In this document: piece by piece, positions 14,893-24,068 of the stretch
Numbering within the stretch: the stretch's first letter is position 1
Layout of the letters: each line of letters opens with the position of its first letter
Assembly: GCA_959602365.1 (NCBI GenBank)
Contig: CAUGSS010000003.1
Coordinates: forward strand, 1-64,000
Source of the DNA: an uncultured Eubacteriales bacterium
GTDB taxonomy: Bacteria > Bacillota > Clostridia > Oscillospirales > Oscillospiraceae
Direction of reading: 5' to 3'
Length of the DNA stretch: 64,000 bases
Translations under genes and position numbers: made by a program
Notes under the pieces: model-generated
Told to the model about the DNA's origin: nothing
Databases searched by the model: none
What the model saw: only the letters and a program-made list of their open reading frames with translations

Positions 14893-15824
14893 CTGCTGCG
14901 CTCGGGCTGGATACCAGCAATTACACCACCTCTGCCGCCGTTTACTGCGGCGACGGCACCGGGCTGAATGCCGGCCGCCTGCTGGAGGTGCCCGAGGGAG
15001 GGCTTGGATTGCGCCAGAGCGACGCCCTCTATCAGCATGTCCGCCGGCTGCCCGGGCAGATTGCGGCTTTGCGGGAGGCCGGCGTGCTGAAACACCTGGC
15101 CGCCGTCGGCGCCAGCACCGCCCCCCGCGGGGTGGAGGGGTCCTATATGCCCTGCTTTTTGGCCGGCAGCTCCCAGGCCAGGGTGCTCTCTGACGTGCTG
15201 GGTGTGCCGTTTTTCGGGTGCTCCCATCAGCAGGGCCATGTGGCCGCCGCCTGTTGGAGCGTGGGACGGCCGGAGCTGTTGGACCAGGAATTTCTGACCT
15301 GGCACCTCTCCGGCGGCACCACGGAGCTGCTGCTGGCCCGGCCGGAGTCAGGCATGCCGCAGATGACCATTCTCGGGGCCACAGCGGATATCTCTGCGGG
15401 GCAGCTCATCGACCGCACCGGCCGTCTGCTGGGGCTGGCGTTTCCCTGCGGCAAGGAGCTGGACAAACTGGCGCGGGAGAGCAGCAGCACGGATTGTTTT
15501 CCTGTCAAGCTCCGGGGGCTGAATTTCTCCCTCTCCGGGGTGGAAAACCAGGTCAGGCAGCGCTTTGAGCGGGGGATGGCTCCGGCGGATCTGGCGAGAT
15601 TTACATTGAATACGGTGGCGGACCTGGTGCGCCGGACCACGGAGGCCGCCCGGCGGCAATATCCCGGCCTGCCCGTGCTCTGTTCCGGCGGCGTGGCCTC
15701 CAACGCTCTGCTGCGGCAGGTCATGGGGGATGCCCTGTTCGCCGCGCCTCAGTACTCTTCTGACAATGCCATGGGGGTGGCGTTTTTGACCCACCGCGCT
15801 TTGGAAAGGGGGCTGCTTGGATGA
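14889..15824 (+). CDS. TsaD/Kae1-like protein, paralogue of the tRNA t6A synthesis ATPase
   Basis: The 311-residue product has the ASKHA fold signature of TsaD (Gcp): N-terminal ALGLDTSNYTTS, the histidine pair HQQGH (113-117) in place of the usual HxEGH, SGGTTEL (141-147), a GRLLGL-P-GKELDKLA block, FSLSGVEN and the C-terminal nucleotide-binding CSGGVASN...SSDNAMG. TsaD transfers threonylcarbamoyl to A37 of tRNA and uses the His pair for metal binding; both His are retained here but the flanking residues differ. Clostridia commonly carry such a protein besides genuine TsaD, at this position before xseA. Its own reaction is not known to me; an annotation as peptidase is historical. It overlaps nusB and xseA by 4 bases each. 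Confidence 0.8.
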   Translation: MTAALGLDTSNYTTSAAVYCGDGTGLNAGRLLEVPEGGLGLRQSDALYQHVRRLPGQIAALREAGVLKHLAAVGASTAPRGVEGSYMPCFLAGSSQARVLSDVLGVPFFGCSHQQGHVAAACWSVGRPELLDQEFLTWHLSGGTTELLLARPESGMPQMTILGATADISAGQLIDRTGRLLGLAFPCGKELDKLARESSSTDCFPVKLRGLNFSLSGVENQVRQRFERGMAPADLARFTLNTVADLVRRTTEAARRQYPGLPVLCSGGVASNALLRQVMGDALFAAPQYSSDNAMGVAFLTHRALERGLLG

Positions 15825-17071
15825 GCGGTTACGGAACTGCGGTGGAACCTCAGGTGCTGACCGTCAGTCAGCTGAACCAGTATCTGAAGAACCAATTTGA
15901 CTCCGACCCCAATCTGGCCAGCGTCGCGGTCCGGGGCGAAATCTCCAACTATAAAAAATATCCTTCCGGCCACCACTATTTTTCCCTGAAAGATCCCACC
16001 GGCGTGCTCAGCTGCGTCATGTTCCGCTCTTCGGCCCAACACCTTCGTTTCCGGCCGGAAAACGGAATGCAGGTGGTGGCGTTCGGGCGGGTGAGTGTCT
16101 ATCCCCGGGACGGCCGTTATCAGCTCTATGTGGATCTGATGGTCGCCGATGGGATCGGGGATCTGCATGTGGCCTTTGAGCAGCTCAAGCAGAAGCTGGC
16201 CCAGGAGGGGCTCTTTGCCCCGGAGCATAAGAAGCCCATTCCGGCCTGTCCGGACCGGGTGGCGCTGATTACCTCCGGCGCCGGCGCCGCAGTGCGGGAT
16301 ATGATCCGCATTTTGGGCGCCCGCTGGCCCATGGCCAAGGTGATTCTCCTGCCGGTACAGGTACAGGGGGAGCGGGCCCCCGCCGAGCTGATCGGGGCGC
16401 TGAACTACGCCAACCGCTGGCAGGTGGCCGATGTCATCATCATCGGCCGGGGCGGCGGCTCCATTGAGGACCTGTGGGCCTTCAACGATGAGGGGCTGGC
16501 CCGGGCCATTTATGCCTCTGATCTCCCGGTGATCTCCGCGGTGGGCCACGAGCCAGACGTGACCATCTCCGACTATGTGGCCGACCTGCGGGCGGCAACC
16601 CCCTCCAACGGGGCGGAGCTGGCGGTGCCCGATCAGAGCGAGATCTGTGCCGCTCTGAAGCAGCTGCAGCTCCGGCTGTGCAGGACAATGCAGGAGCGGG
16701 TGCGCCGGGAGCGGCAGCGCCTTTTGCCGCTCCAGCGCAGCCGGGCGCTGCAGAATCCTCTGGCCTATGTCCAGGAGAAGCGCATTGCTCTGGACTATGC
16801 CCAGGACAAGCTGTGCGCCGCTTTGGAGCGGCTGGTGGCCCAGCGCCGGGCCCAGTACGCCGCCCGGTGTGCCGCCCTGGACTCCCTGAGCCCGCTTAAA
16901 GTGCTCTCCCGGGGGTACGCCCTGGCCCAAAACGCCGACGGCGGCGTGATTACCAAGGCGGCCCAGACAGAGATTGGAGCGCATATCGAATTAACGCTGA
17001 GTGATGGAACACTCGGCTGTACCGTGACAGAGAGGATGTTGACCGATGGCAGCAAAGAAAAAGACCTTTGA
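15821..17071 (+). CDS. xseA: exodeoxyribonuclease VII large subunit
   Basis: XseA with several XseB subunits degrades single-stranded DNA to oligonucleotides in both directions. The 416 residues show the N-terminal OB fold (VRGEISNYKKYPSGHHYFSLKD, 30-55), the catalytic-domain block DRVALITSGAGAAVRDM, the GRGGGSIEDLW(A)FND motif and the VGHEPDVTISDYVADLRA-TPS motif, then the long coiled-coil that binds XseB. The start overlaps the TsaD-like gene (ATGA). Confidence 0.96.
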   Translation: MSGYGTAVEPQVLTVSQLNQYLKNQFDSDPNLASVAVRGEISNYKKYPSGHHYFSLKDPTGVLSCVMFRSSAQHLRFRPENGMQVVAFGRVSVYPRDGRYQLYVDLMVADGIGDLHVAFEQLKQKLAQEGLFAPEHKKPIPACPDRVALITSGAGAAVRDMIRILGARWPMAKVILLPVQVQGERAPAELIGALNYANRWQVADVIIIGRGGGSIEDLWAFNDEGLARAIYASDLPVISAVGHEPDVTISDYVADLRAATPSNGAELAVPDQSEICAALKQLQLRLCRTMQERVRRERQRLLPLQRSRALQNPLAYVQEKRIALDYAQDKLCAALERLVAQRRAQYAARCAALDSLSPLKVLSRGYALAQNADGGVITKAAQTEIGAHIELTLSDGTLGCTVTERMLTDGSKEKDL

Positions 17072-17279
17072 GGAATCCATGCAGCGCCTGGAGGAGATCG
17101 TCTCCCTGTTGGAAAAAGGGGAGGCCCCGCTGAAGGAATCCATGGGCCTCTTTGAAGAGGGGATGCGCCTGGCTGCGGAGTGCGGCAAGCAGCTGGATCA
17201 GGCGGAGCAGGCCGTAGTGCGACTGGTCAAGGGCACCGACGGCGCTCCCGAGGAGATTCCCCTGGAGGTGGAGGACTGA
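17046..17279 (+). CDS. xseB: exodeoxyribonuclease VII small subunit
   Basis: A 77-residue helical protein with the family core TFEESMQRLEEIVSLLEKGEAPLKESM.LFEEGM, which coats the XseA coiled coil. Its ATG lies inside xseA, 26 bases before the xseA stop, so subunit synthesis is closely coupled. The stop overlaps the ispA start. Confidence 0.96.
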   Translation: MAAKKKTFEESMQRLEEIVSLLEKGEAPLKESMGLFEEGMRLAAECGKQLDQAEQAVVRLVKGTDGAPEEIPLEVED

Positions 17280-18154
17280 TGAAGCTGGAGCGGGAGCTGG
17301 CCCGGCTGCGGGAGCAGGTGGACCAGGCGCTGGAGGGCTGTTTCCGGGAGAAGGTGCCCTATCAGACGCTCTATCAGGCCATGTCTTACAGCCTTACGGC
17401 GGGCGGAAAGCGGGTGCGCCCGATTCTGACCATGAAATTTTGTGAGGCCGCCGGAGGAGAGGGCAGGCGCGCCCTGTCGCTGGGCTGCGGGGTGGAGATG
17501 CTGCATACCTATTCGCTGATTCACGATGACCTGCCCTGTATGGACAATGATGAGCTGCGCCGGGGCAAACCCACCAACCATGTGGTTTTTGGAGAGGCCA
17601 ACGCGGTGTTGGCCGGGGATGCCCTTCAGAGCGCAGCCTATGAGTGCATTTTGGCGTCGGATTATCCCGCCCAGGTGCGGGCTCAGGCTGCGCTGGAGCT
17701 GGCCAGAGGGGCCGGCCGGGACGGAATGTGCGCAGGTCAGGTGTTGGATCTGGAGGGGGAGACCCGTCCGCTGGCATTGGAAGAGCTTCAGATGGTCCAT
17801 CGGAAAAAGACCGGCGCACTTCTGGAGGCGGCCTGTGTCATCGGCGTGATCGCCGCCGGGGGTACCCAGGCCCAGATGGACGCCGCCCGGGGCTATGCCG
17901 CCCAGATCGGACTTGCGTTTCAAATCCGGGATGACCTGCTGGATCAGTTTTCCACCACAGAGGAGCTGGGAAAACCGGTGGGCAGCGATAAAGCCAACCA
18001 TAAGAGCACATTTTACACGCTGCTGGGCCGGGAGCGGTGTGAGACGCTGATTTTGGAGTGTACCCAGAGGGCGAAAGAGCTGGTGGCCGGCGCTTTTGCC
18101 GACAGCAATTTCCTGTGCGGTATGGCGGACTGGCTGGCGTGCCGGACCAACTGA
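17279..18154 (+). CDS. ispA: polyprenyl (farnesyl/geranyl) diphosphate synthase
   Basis: The enzyme condenses DMAPP and IPP to C10-C20 prenyl diphosphates in the cytoplasm. It has 291 residues. The first Asp-rich motif is DDLPCMDND (83-91, spacing DDx4D as in many bacterial farnesyl synthases) followed by RRGKPT, and the second is IRDDLLDQ (216-223). GGKRVRP at 42-48 binds IPP. The start ATG overlaps the xseB stop at 17279. Its position between xseB and dxs is conserved in Firmicutes. Product chain length is inferred from the family. Confidence 0.94.
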   Translation: MKLERELARLREQVDQALEGCFREKVPYQTLYQAMSYSLTAGGKRVRPILTMKFCEAAGGEGRRALSLGCGVEMLHTYSLIHDDLPCMDNDELRRGKPTNHVVFGEANAVLAGDALQSAAYECILASDYPAQVRAQAALELARGAGRDGMCAGQVLDLEGETRPLALEELQMVHRKKTGALLEAACVIGVIAAGGTQAQMDAARGYAAQIGLAFQIRDDLLDQFSTTEELGKPVGSDKANHKSTFYTLLGRERCETLILECTQRAKELVAGAFADSNFLCGMADWLACRTN

Positions 18155-18251
18155 GCCGGAAGAGACTGCGTGCCTCCCGATTGAACCGGGCGGCGCGCGC
18201 CCCATGGGACAGGCCCTTGGGGAGAGATATCCATGGAAAGCAAGGGAGAGG

Positions 18252-20099
18252 ATGCCTGTGTCCGAGTGGAAGGGCAAAAATCTCGCATACTTAAGTGACG
18301 ATGAGTGCCGTACCGTTTGCGACGAAATTCGGCAGGAGCTGATCCGCACCGTCTCTCAGACCGGCGGCCATTTGGCGGCCAATCTGGGGACGGTGGAGCT
18401 CACGGTGGCGTTGCACAGAGTGTTTGATTTTGAACGGGACCGGCTGGTGTTCGATGTGGGACATCAGTGCTATACCCATAAGATGCTGACCGGCCGGGCC
18501 GACCGGATGGATACCCTGCGCCAGTTGGGCGGCCTGTCGGGATTTCCCAAGCCCTACGAGAGCGATACCGACGCTTTTATTGCCGGACATGCCTCCAACT
18601 CTGTCTCTGTGGCCCTGGGCATGGCCCGGGCCCGCAGCCAGCTGGGGGAGGATTACCGGGTGGTGGCGCTGATTGGAGACGGCGCCCTCACCGGCGGACT
18701 GGCCTACGAGGGCTTGTCCGATGCGGGAGACAGCGGGGAGAAGCTGTTGGTCATCCTGAATGACAACGGGATGAGCATCAAAAAGAATGTGGGCGGTGTT
18801 GCCACGCTGCTGGCACGCCAGCATCTGAACCCGGGGTATTTGAAGTTCAAGCGGGGCTACCGTACGCTGCTGCACTCCATTCCCGGGGGGAAGTGGCTGT
18901 ACGATTTGACCCACAGGATCAAAAAGGCCATTAAGGGCAGTATCCTGCCCAGTACGTTTTTTGAAGACTTGGGGTTTGACTATATCGGTCCGGTGGACGG
19001 CCACGATCTCTCGGACATGACCCGCCTGCTGCGCTGGGCGGACAGCCTGGATGGCCCGGTGCTGCTGCATGTCTGTACCGTCAAGGGAAAGGGGTATGCC
19101 CCGGCGGAGGAGATCCCGGAGCTCTATCACGGCGTCGCCCCCTTTTCTCCCGACCGGGGGATTTCCTCAGGAGGGGAGAAGCAGGATTATTCCGCTGTCT
19201 TCGGCCAATACCTGACAGAGCTGGCCAGCCAGGACCGGCGGATCTGCGCGGTCACCGCGGCCATGCAGTCGGGGACCGGGCTGGACAGTTTTGCCGCCGC
19301 ACATCCGGATCGGATTTTTGATGTGGGAATTGCCGAAGGACACGCGGTGTCCATGTGTGCGGGCATGGCCAAGCAGGGCCTGCTTCCGGTATTTGCGGTG
19401 TACTCCACCTTCCTGCAGCGCTCTTATGATATGCTGCTTCATGATGTGGCGCTGCAGCGGCTGCATGTGGTGCTGGGGATCGACCGCGCTGGCCTGGTGG
19501 GGTCGGACGGGGAGACCCACCAGGGGGTCTTTGATCTGGCCTTCCTGTCCACAGTGCCCCACATTACGGTGCTGGCGCCCTCCAATTACGCCGAGCTGCG
19601 GAGCATGCTCCGCTCCGCCCTCTATGACTATGACGGGCCTGTGGCCGTGCGCTATCCCCGGGGAGTCGAAGATCCCCGCTTTTTAGAGGACACCTCGGAC
19701 CAGCCCGATTGTGTGCTCCGGCAGGGCGATCAATTCACACTGGCGGGTTACGGCAATCTGGTGGGAGAGATGCTGGAGGCGGCGGAGCTTCTGGAACAGG
19801 AGGGCATCTCCTGTGAGGTGGTTAAGTTCAATCAGCTGATCCCCATGAACGCCGAGCATGTTTTGGCCAGCGTGGAAAAGACCCACTGTCTTGCTGTGGT
19901 GGAAGAGGTCATCCAGCCCAATTCTGTGGGGATGGCCCTCTCCTATGATCTGGCGGATCGGGGCATCCAGCTGGACCATCTGATTCTGCTCAGTTCCGGG
20001 GTGGATTTTGTGCCCCAGGGCACGGTGAAGGAGCTGCACCAGCTGCTGGGAATTGATGCGCCGTCCATTGCAAAGACCGTAAAGGAGGCCTTGGGATGA
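18252..20099 (+). CDS. dxs: 1-deoxy-D-xylulose-5-phosphate synthase
   Basis: DXS joins pyruvate and glyceraldehyde 3-phosphate to DXP with thiamine diphosphate, the first step of the MEP isoprenoid pathway and a source for thiamine and pyridoxal. The 615 residues carry GGHLAANLG.VELT, DVGHQCYTHKMLTGR, the ThDP/Mg motif IGDGALTGG...LNDN, the central DGHD block and the transketolase pyrimidine domain (DVGIAEGHAVSMCAGMA, DRAGLVGSDGETHQG). The listed ATG at 18252 has a close GGGAG; GTG at 18258 or ATG at 18204 are alternatives. A 97-bp gap separates it from ispA. Confidence 0.95.
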   Translation: MPVSEWKGKNLAYLSDDECRTVCDEIRQELIRTVSQTGGHLAANLGTVELTVALHRVFDFERDRLVFDVGHQCYTHKMLTGRADRMDTLRQLGGLSGFPKPYESDTDAFIAGHASNSVSVALGMARARSQLGEDYRVVALIGDGALTGGLAYEGLSDAGDSGEKLLVILNDNGMSIKKNVGGVATLLARQHLNPGYLKFKRGYRTLLHSIPGGKWLYDLTHRIKKAIKGSILPSTFFEDLGFDYIGPVDGHDLSDMTRLLRWADSLDGPVLLHVCTVKGKGYAPAEEIPELYHGVAPFSPDRGISSGGEKQDYSAVFGQYLTELASQDRRICAVTAAMQSGTGLDSFAAAHPDRIFDVGIAEGHAVSMCAGMAKQGLLPVFAVYSTFLQRSYDMLLHDVALQRLHVVLGIDRAGLVGSDGETHQGVFDLAFLSTVPHITVLAPSNYAELRSMLRSALYDYDGPVAVRYPRGVEDPRFLEDTSDQPDCVLRQGDQFTLAGYGNLVGEMLEAAELLEQEGISCEVVKFNQLIPMNAEHVLASVEKTHCLAVVEEVIQPNSVGMALSYDLADRGIQLDHLILLSSGVDFVPQGTVKELHQLLGIDAPSIAKTVKEALG

Positions 20100-20902
20100 A
20101 GGGAAAACGGCTGGATGTGGCCCTGGTAGAGCTGGGCCTGGCCGAATCGCGGCAGAAGGCCCAGGCCTGTATCATGAGCGGTATTGTCTATGTGGACGAC
20201 CGCAAGGTGGATAAAGCGGGCTTTCCCGTGGGAGAACAGGCCAAAGTGGAGGTTCGGGGCAAGACCATGCCCTATGTCAGCCGGGGCGGCCTGAAACTGG
20301 AAAAGGCAATGCAGAGCTTTCCCATCGACCTGAATGGAGCGGTGGCGATGGACTGCGGCGCCTCCACCGGCGGCTTTTCCGACTGTATGCTCCAGAATGG
20401 CGCCGCAAAGGTCTATGCGGTGGATGTGGGCTATGGACAGCTGGACTGGAAGATTCGCAGCGACCCGCGAGTGGTGTGCCTGGAGCGCACCAACGCCCGT
20501 TACCTGACCCGGGAGCAGATTCCCGACCCGTTGGATTTTGTGTCCGTGGATGTGTCCTTTATTTCCCTTGGATTGATTCTGCCGGCGCTGCGTCCGCTGA
20601 TGAAGGAGAGCGGGCAGCTGGTCTGCCTGGTCAAGCCCCAGTTTGAGGCGGGAAAGGACAAGGTGGGCAAAAAGGGAGTTGTGCGGGACCCGGCGGTTCA
20701 TCTTGAGGTGGTGGAGCGGTTTTACAGCCAGGCGGAGCAGTTTGACTTCTCCGTCCAGGGCATGACCTTTTCCCCCATCCGCGGCCCGGAGGGCAATATA
20801 GAGTATTTGGGCTGGCTCTCGGTGGGAGCGGGCCATTCTGTTTCAATCGATTTTCAGGCCCTGGTGGCCCAGTCCCATGAGACGCTGGAGGCGAAGCAAT
20901 GA
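20096..20902 (+). CDS. tlyA: TlyA family rRNA 2'-O-ribose methyltransferase
   Basis: The protein has an N-terminal S4 RNA-binding domain (KRLDVALVELGLAESRQKAQACIMSG) and an FtsJ-like SAM methyltransferase domain with MDCGASTGGFSDCML as motif I, DVGYGQL and DVSFISL. TlyA proteins 2'-O-methylate cytidines in 16S and/or 23S rRNA, and affect capreomycin sensitivity in mycobacteria; the B. subtilis relative at this locus is YqxC. With 268 residues it has full length. It overlaps dxs (ATGA at 20096) and nadK. Confidence 0.92.
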   Translation: MKGKRLDVALVELGLAESRQKAQACIMSGIVYVDDRKVDKAGFPVGEQAKVEVRGKTMPYVSRGGLKLEKAMQSFPIDLNGAVAMDCGASTGGFSDCMLQNGAAKVYAVDVGYGQLDWKIRSDPRVVCLERTNARYLTREQIPDPLDFVSVDVSFISLGLILPALRPLMKESGQLVCLVKPQFEAGKDKVGKKGVVRDPAVHLEVVERFYSQAEQFDFSVQGMTFSPIRGPEGNIEYLGWLSVGAGHSVSIDFQALVAQSHETLEAKQ

Positions 20903-21759
20903 AGATTATCCTCAGTCCGAACCCCTATCGGGACCGGGGGCTGAAAACGGCCCAGGCTGCGGCCCGTATTTTGAAGGAGGCCGGAGTGGAGACCCGGTTC
21001 TGCCTGCCCTTTGAGCCGGATCCCCGTTTTGAGCTGCCCAAGCATTTGACCTATGCCGAGATCAACCAGGAGATCCCCACGGCGGACCTGTTGATTTGCT
21101 TCGGCGGAGATGGGACGCTGCTGCACGCCGCCAAGGTCGCCTACAGCTATGATGTGCCCATCATGGGCGTCAATATGGGCAGTGTGGGCTTTATGGCGGA
21201 GCTGGAGCACAGCGAGCTGCAGCAGCTCTCCCGGCTTGCCAAGGGGGACTACACCATTGAGCGGCGCATGATGCTGGATGTCTCCCTGATCCATGAGCGC
21301 CGGGAAATTTACTCTGAACACGCGCTCAACGATGCTGCCATCACCAAGGGGGCGGTGGCCCGGGTGGTGGAGCTGTCGGTGTGCTCCGACGGCGAGCTGA
21401 TCTCCTCCCTCTCCGGGGACGGGGTGCTGGTGTCCACGCCCACCGGCTCCACGGCTTATTCTCTGTCCGCCGGCGGTCCCATTGTGGAGCCCACGGCGCA
21501 GAATATCATCATCACGCCGATCTGCGCCCATATACTCCAGTCCAAGTCCTTTGTGCTTTCAAAGGACAGAACCGTGGAGATTCGACTGGGACGTCAGGCC
21601 AGAAAGACGGCCTATCTCTCGGTGGACGGCGGCAGGGCCATTCGGCTCTCCAGCGGAGATCTGATCCGCATCCGCCGCTCTGAGCGCAGCATCAGCCTGG
21701 TCAGACTGACAGGGCGCAGCTTTTATCAGATTCTGCTGTCCAAGCTGGGAAAATCATAG
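20899..21759 (+). CDS. nadK: NAD kinase
   Basis: NadK phosphorylates NAD to NADP with ATP or polyphosphate. The 286 residues contain the GGDGTLLHAA motif (the GGDGT lies at about 73-77), NMGSVGFMAE, the conserved NDAAI.KG and the STPTGSTAYSLSAGGPI signature. ATG overlaps the tlyA stop at 20899; argR follows 11 bases after the stop. In B. subtilis this operon lacks nadK between tlyA and argR, but the arrangement is common in clostridia. Confidence 0.96.
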   Translation: MKIILSPNPYRDRGLKTAQAAARILKEAGVETRFCLPFEPDPRFELPKHLTYAEINQEIPTADLLICFGGDGTLLHAAKVAYSYDVPIMGVNMGSVGFMAELEHSELQQLSRLAKGDYTIERRMMLDVSLIHERREIYSEHALNDAAITKGAVARVVELSVCSDGELISSLSGDGVLVSTPTGSTAYSLSAGGPIVEPTAQNIIITPICAHILQSKSFVLSKDRTVEIRLGRQARKTAYLSVDGGRAIRLSSGDLIRIRRSERSISLVRLTGRSFYQILLSKLGKS

Positions 21760-21770
21760 GAGGACCACAG

Positions 21771-22223
21771 ATGAAAGAACAACGGCAAAAAGCGATTTTA
21801 AAGCTGATCCAGGAGGAAGATCTGGAGGTCCAGGAAGAGCTGCTGGAACGGCTGCACAAGCTGGGGTTTGCCTGCACCCAGGCGACCATTTCCCGGGATA
21901 TCAAAGAGCTGCATCTGGTCAAGGAGCGCACGTCCAGCGGCACCTGCAAATATGTGGTGTCGCTGCACCGGGGGCGGACAGATCTGGCCGACCGGCTCCA
22001 GACCATTTTCCGGGAGAGCGTGACCTCCTTCGATGTGGCACAGAATCTGATTGTGCTGAAGACCATGCCCGGTTTGGCCAATGCGGCGGCGGCGGCCCTG
22101 GACGGAATGGATATCCCCAACATGGTGGGTTCCATTGCCGGGGATGATACCGCCGTGCTTATCATGCGCACCAACGAGTTTGCGGAACAGTTCTGCCATG
22201 AGATCCGACTGATGCTGAAGTGA
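21771..22223 (+). CDS. argR: arginine repressor
   Basis: ArgR is a hexameric regulator that represses arginine synthesis when bound to arginine. The 150 residues show the winged-helix domain (LLERLHKLGFACTQATISRDIKELHLVK, 20-50) and the C-terminal arginine-binding domain with NLIVLKTMPGLANAAAAALD and GSIAGDDTAVLIMR, where GDD contacts arginine. The ribosome site AGGAGGA lies before the ATG. The position before recN is the classic Firmicutes arrangement (ahrC-recN). Confidence 0.96.
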   Translation: MKEQRQKAILKLIQEEDLEVQEELLERLHKLGFACTQATISRDIKELHLVKERTSSGTCKYVVSLHRGRTDLADRLQTIFRESVTSFDVAQNLIVLKTMPGLANAAAAALDGMDIPNMVGSIAGDDTAVLIMRTNEFAEQFCHEIRLMLK

Positions 22224-22233
22224 CGGTGATTGC

Positions 22234-23955
22234 ATGCTTTCTCTGCTCCACATTGAGAATATTGCCCTGATTGAGTCCGCCGACATCTGTTTCGGCCCGG
22301 GCTTCAACGCGCTGACCGGCGAGACCGGTGCGGGCAAGTCCATTGTGATTGACTCCATCAGCGCAGTGCTGGGGGAGCGGACCAGCCGGGATCTGATCCG
22401 CACCGGCGCCAGGTCCGCCTTTGTCAGCGCGGTGTTTCGGGATCTGCCCGCTCTGGCCTGGTTCCAGCAGACTGGAATCCGCCCGGATGAGAACGGAGAG
22501 CTGTTGTTGGAGCGGGAAATTCAGGGGGACGGCCGAAATCTCTGCCGGGTTAACGGCCGTCCGCTGACGGTGTCCCAGCTGCGTCAGCTCGGCCAGCAGC
22601 TGCTGAATATTCATGGCCAGCACGATGGCCAGCAGCTGCTCAACGAGGAGTGCCACCTGGAATATCTGGACCGGTTCGGTGATCTGGAGGGGCTGCTGGA
22701 GGAATACAGACAGCCCTATCAGGCCATGATGGAGACCCGGCGGGAGATCAATGCGCTCCGGATGGACGATGCGGAGAAATCCCGGCGGATTGACACCCTG
22801 ACCTATCAGATCGGAGAGCTGGAGCGGGCTCAGTTAAAACCCGGGGAGGATGAGGAACTGGCGGCGAAAAAGAACATTCTCCGCAGCGCGGGGCGGATGA
22901 TATCCGCTCTGGAGCAGGCGGATTATGCCCTGGATGGTGGGGGAGAATCCGAGGGAGCTGTGGGGCTGCTGTCTGCGGCGGCGGACGCTGTCGCCCAAGC
23001 GGCCCGCTGCGTTCCGGAGGACAGCGAGCAGGGGCGGCTGCTTGCCCAGACGGCGGAGCGGCTGAATCAGATGAGATATGACGCTTATGATGCCCTGGAA
23101 CAGGCCCGGGACCTGCGCGGTGAACTGGATGTGTCGCCGGAGGACATTGACCGGATGGAGAGCCGGCTGGATCTGCTTTACCGACTGGGGAAAAAATACG
23201 GCTCTACGGTGGAGGAGATGTTGGAGTATCTCCAGAAATGCCGGGAGGAATTGGATCAGATACAGTATTCCAGCGACCGTATCGCCCAGCTGGAGAAAAA
23301 GCTGGCCGGCCAGCGCGCTGAGGCGGAACGTCGGGGCCGGGCGCTCACCCAGGCCCGGAGCCAGGCGGCGCTGCAGCTCCAGCAGCGGATTCAGCGGGAG
23401 CTGGAAGATTTGGATATGCCCAAGGTGCGCTTTGAAGTGCTGCTGGAACCCAAAGAGGAACGGGAGGGGCAGCCTGGTATGGACGCCACCGGCATGGACC
23501 AGGTGCGCTTTTGGATGAGCGCCAACCTGGGGGAGGCTCTGAAGCCCATCCATCGAATTGCCTCTGGCGGCGAGCTGGCCCGGATTATGCTGGCCCTGAA
23601 AAATGTGCTGGCCGAGTCTGATGACATCTCCACGCTGGTGTTTGACGAGGTGGATACCGGTGTCTCGGGGCGGGCGGCCCTGAAGGTTGCACGCAAGATG
23701 GCCCAGGTGGCCCGGCAGAAGCAGATCCTCTGTGTGACCCACCTGCCCCAGATTGCCGCTATGGCGGACACGCACTTCTTTGTGGAAAAAGGGGAGCGGT
23801 CTGGACGTACGTTCACCGATGTGCGGGTGCTGGACCCGGCGGAGCGCCGGGCGGAGCTGGCCCGGCTCACCGGAGGGGAACGGGTGACCGATGTCATGCT
23901 GGCAGGGGCCGGAGAACTGTTGGAAGAGGCCGAACGATTCAAGCGCGGACTGTGA
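22234..23955 (+). CDS. recN: DNA repair protein RecN
   Basis: RecN is an SMC-like ATPase that acts early in double-strand break repair. The 573 residues show the Walker A GETGAGKSIVID at about 29-40, a long coiled-coil middle (Leu/Glu/Arg/Gln-rich from about 150 to 400), and the C-terminal half with the signature RIASGGELARIMLALK, Walker B LVFDEVDTGVSG and the CVTHLPQIAAMAD switch. ATG at 22234 comes 10 bases after argR. In many Firmicutes spoIVB and spo0A follow; here they do not. Confidence 0.96.
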   Translation: MLSLLHIENIALIESADICFGPGFNALTGETGAGKSIVIDSISAVLGERTSRDLIRTGARSAFVSAVFRDLPALAWFQQTGIRPDENGELLLEREIQGDGRNLCRVNGRPLTVSQLRQLGQQLLNIHGQHDGQQLLNEECHLEYLDRFGDLEGLLEEYRQPYQAMMETRREINALRMDDAEKSRRIDTLTYQIGELERAQLKPGEDEELAAKKNILRSAGRMISALEQADYALDGGGESEGAVGLLSAAADAVAQAARCVPEDSEQGRLLAQTAERLNQMRYDAYDALEQARDLRGELDVSPEDIDRMESRLDLLYRLGKKYGSTVEEMLEYLQKCREELDQIQYSSDRIAQLEKKLAGQRAEAERRGRALTQARSQAALQLQQRIQRELEDLDMPKVRFEVLLEPKEEREGQPGMDATGMDQVRFWMSANLGEALKPIHRIASGGELARIMLALKNVLAESDDISTLVFDEVDTGVSGRAALKVARKMAQVARQKQILCVTHLPQIAAMADTHFFVEKGERSGRTFTDVRVLDPAERRAELARLTGGERVTDVMLAGAGELLEEAERFKRGL

Positions 23956-24003
23956 AGATGTCCCGCAGCAGCTTCGGAATCCGTCTGTAATCCGTGAAAT
24001 GAC

Positions 24004-24032
24004 TTGCAAGCCGGAGAAAATTGTGCTATATA
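24004..24032 (+). promoter_or_regulatory. possible promoter of yebC
   Basis: TTGCAA (24004-24009), 17-base spacer, TATATA (24027-24032) with TGC before it. A second TG-TATATAT box lies at 24039-24047. Either could serve the gene at 24069. Confidence 0.5.
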
Positions 24033-24068
24033 TTTAATGTTATATATCTATTTTTAGGAGGATGACCC

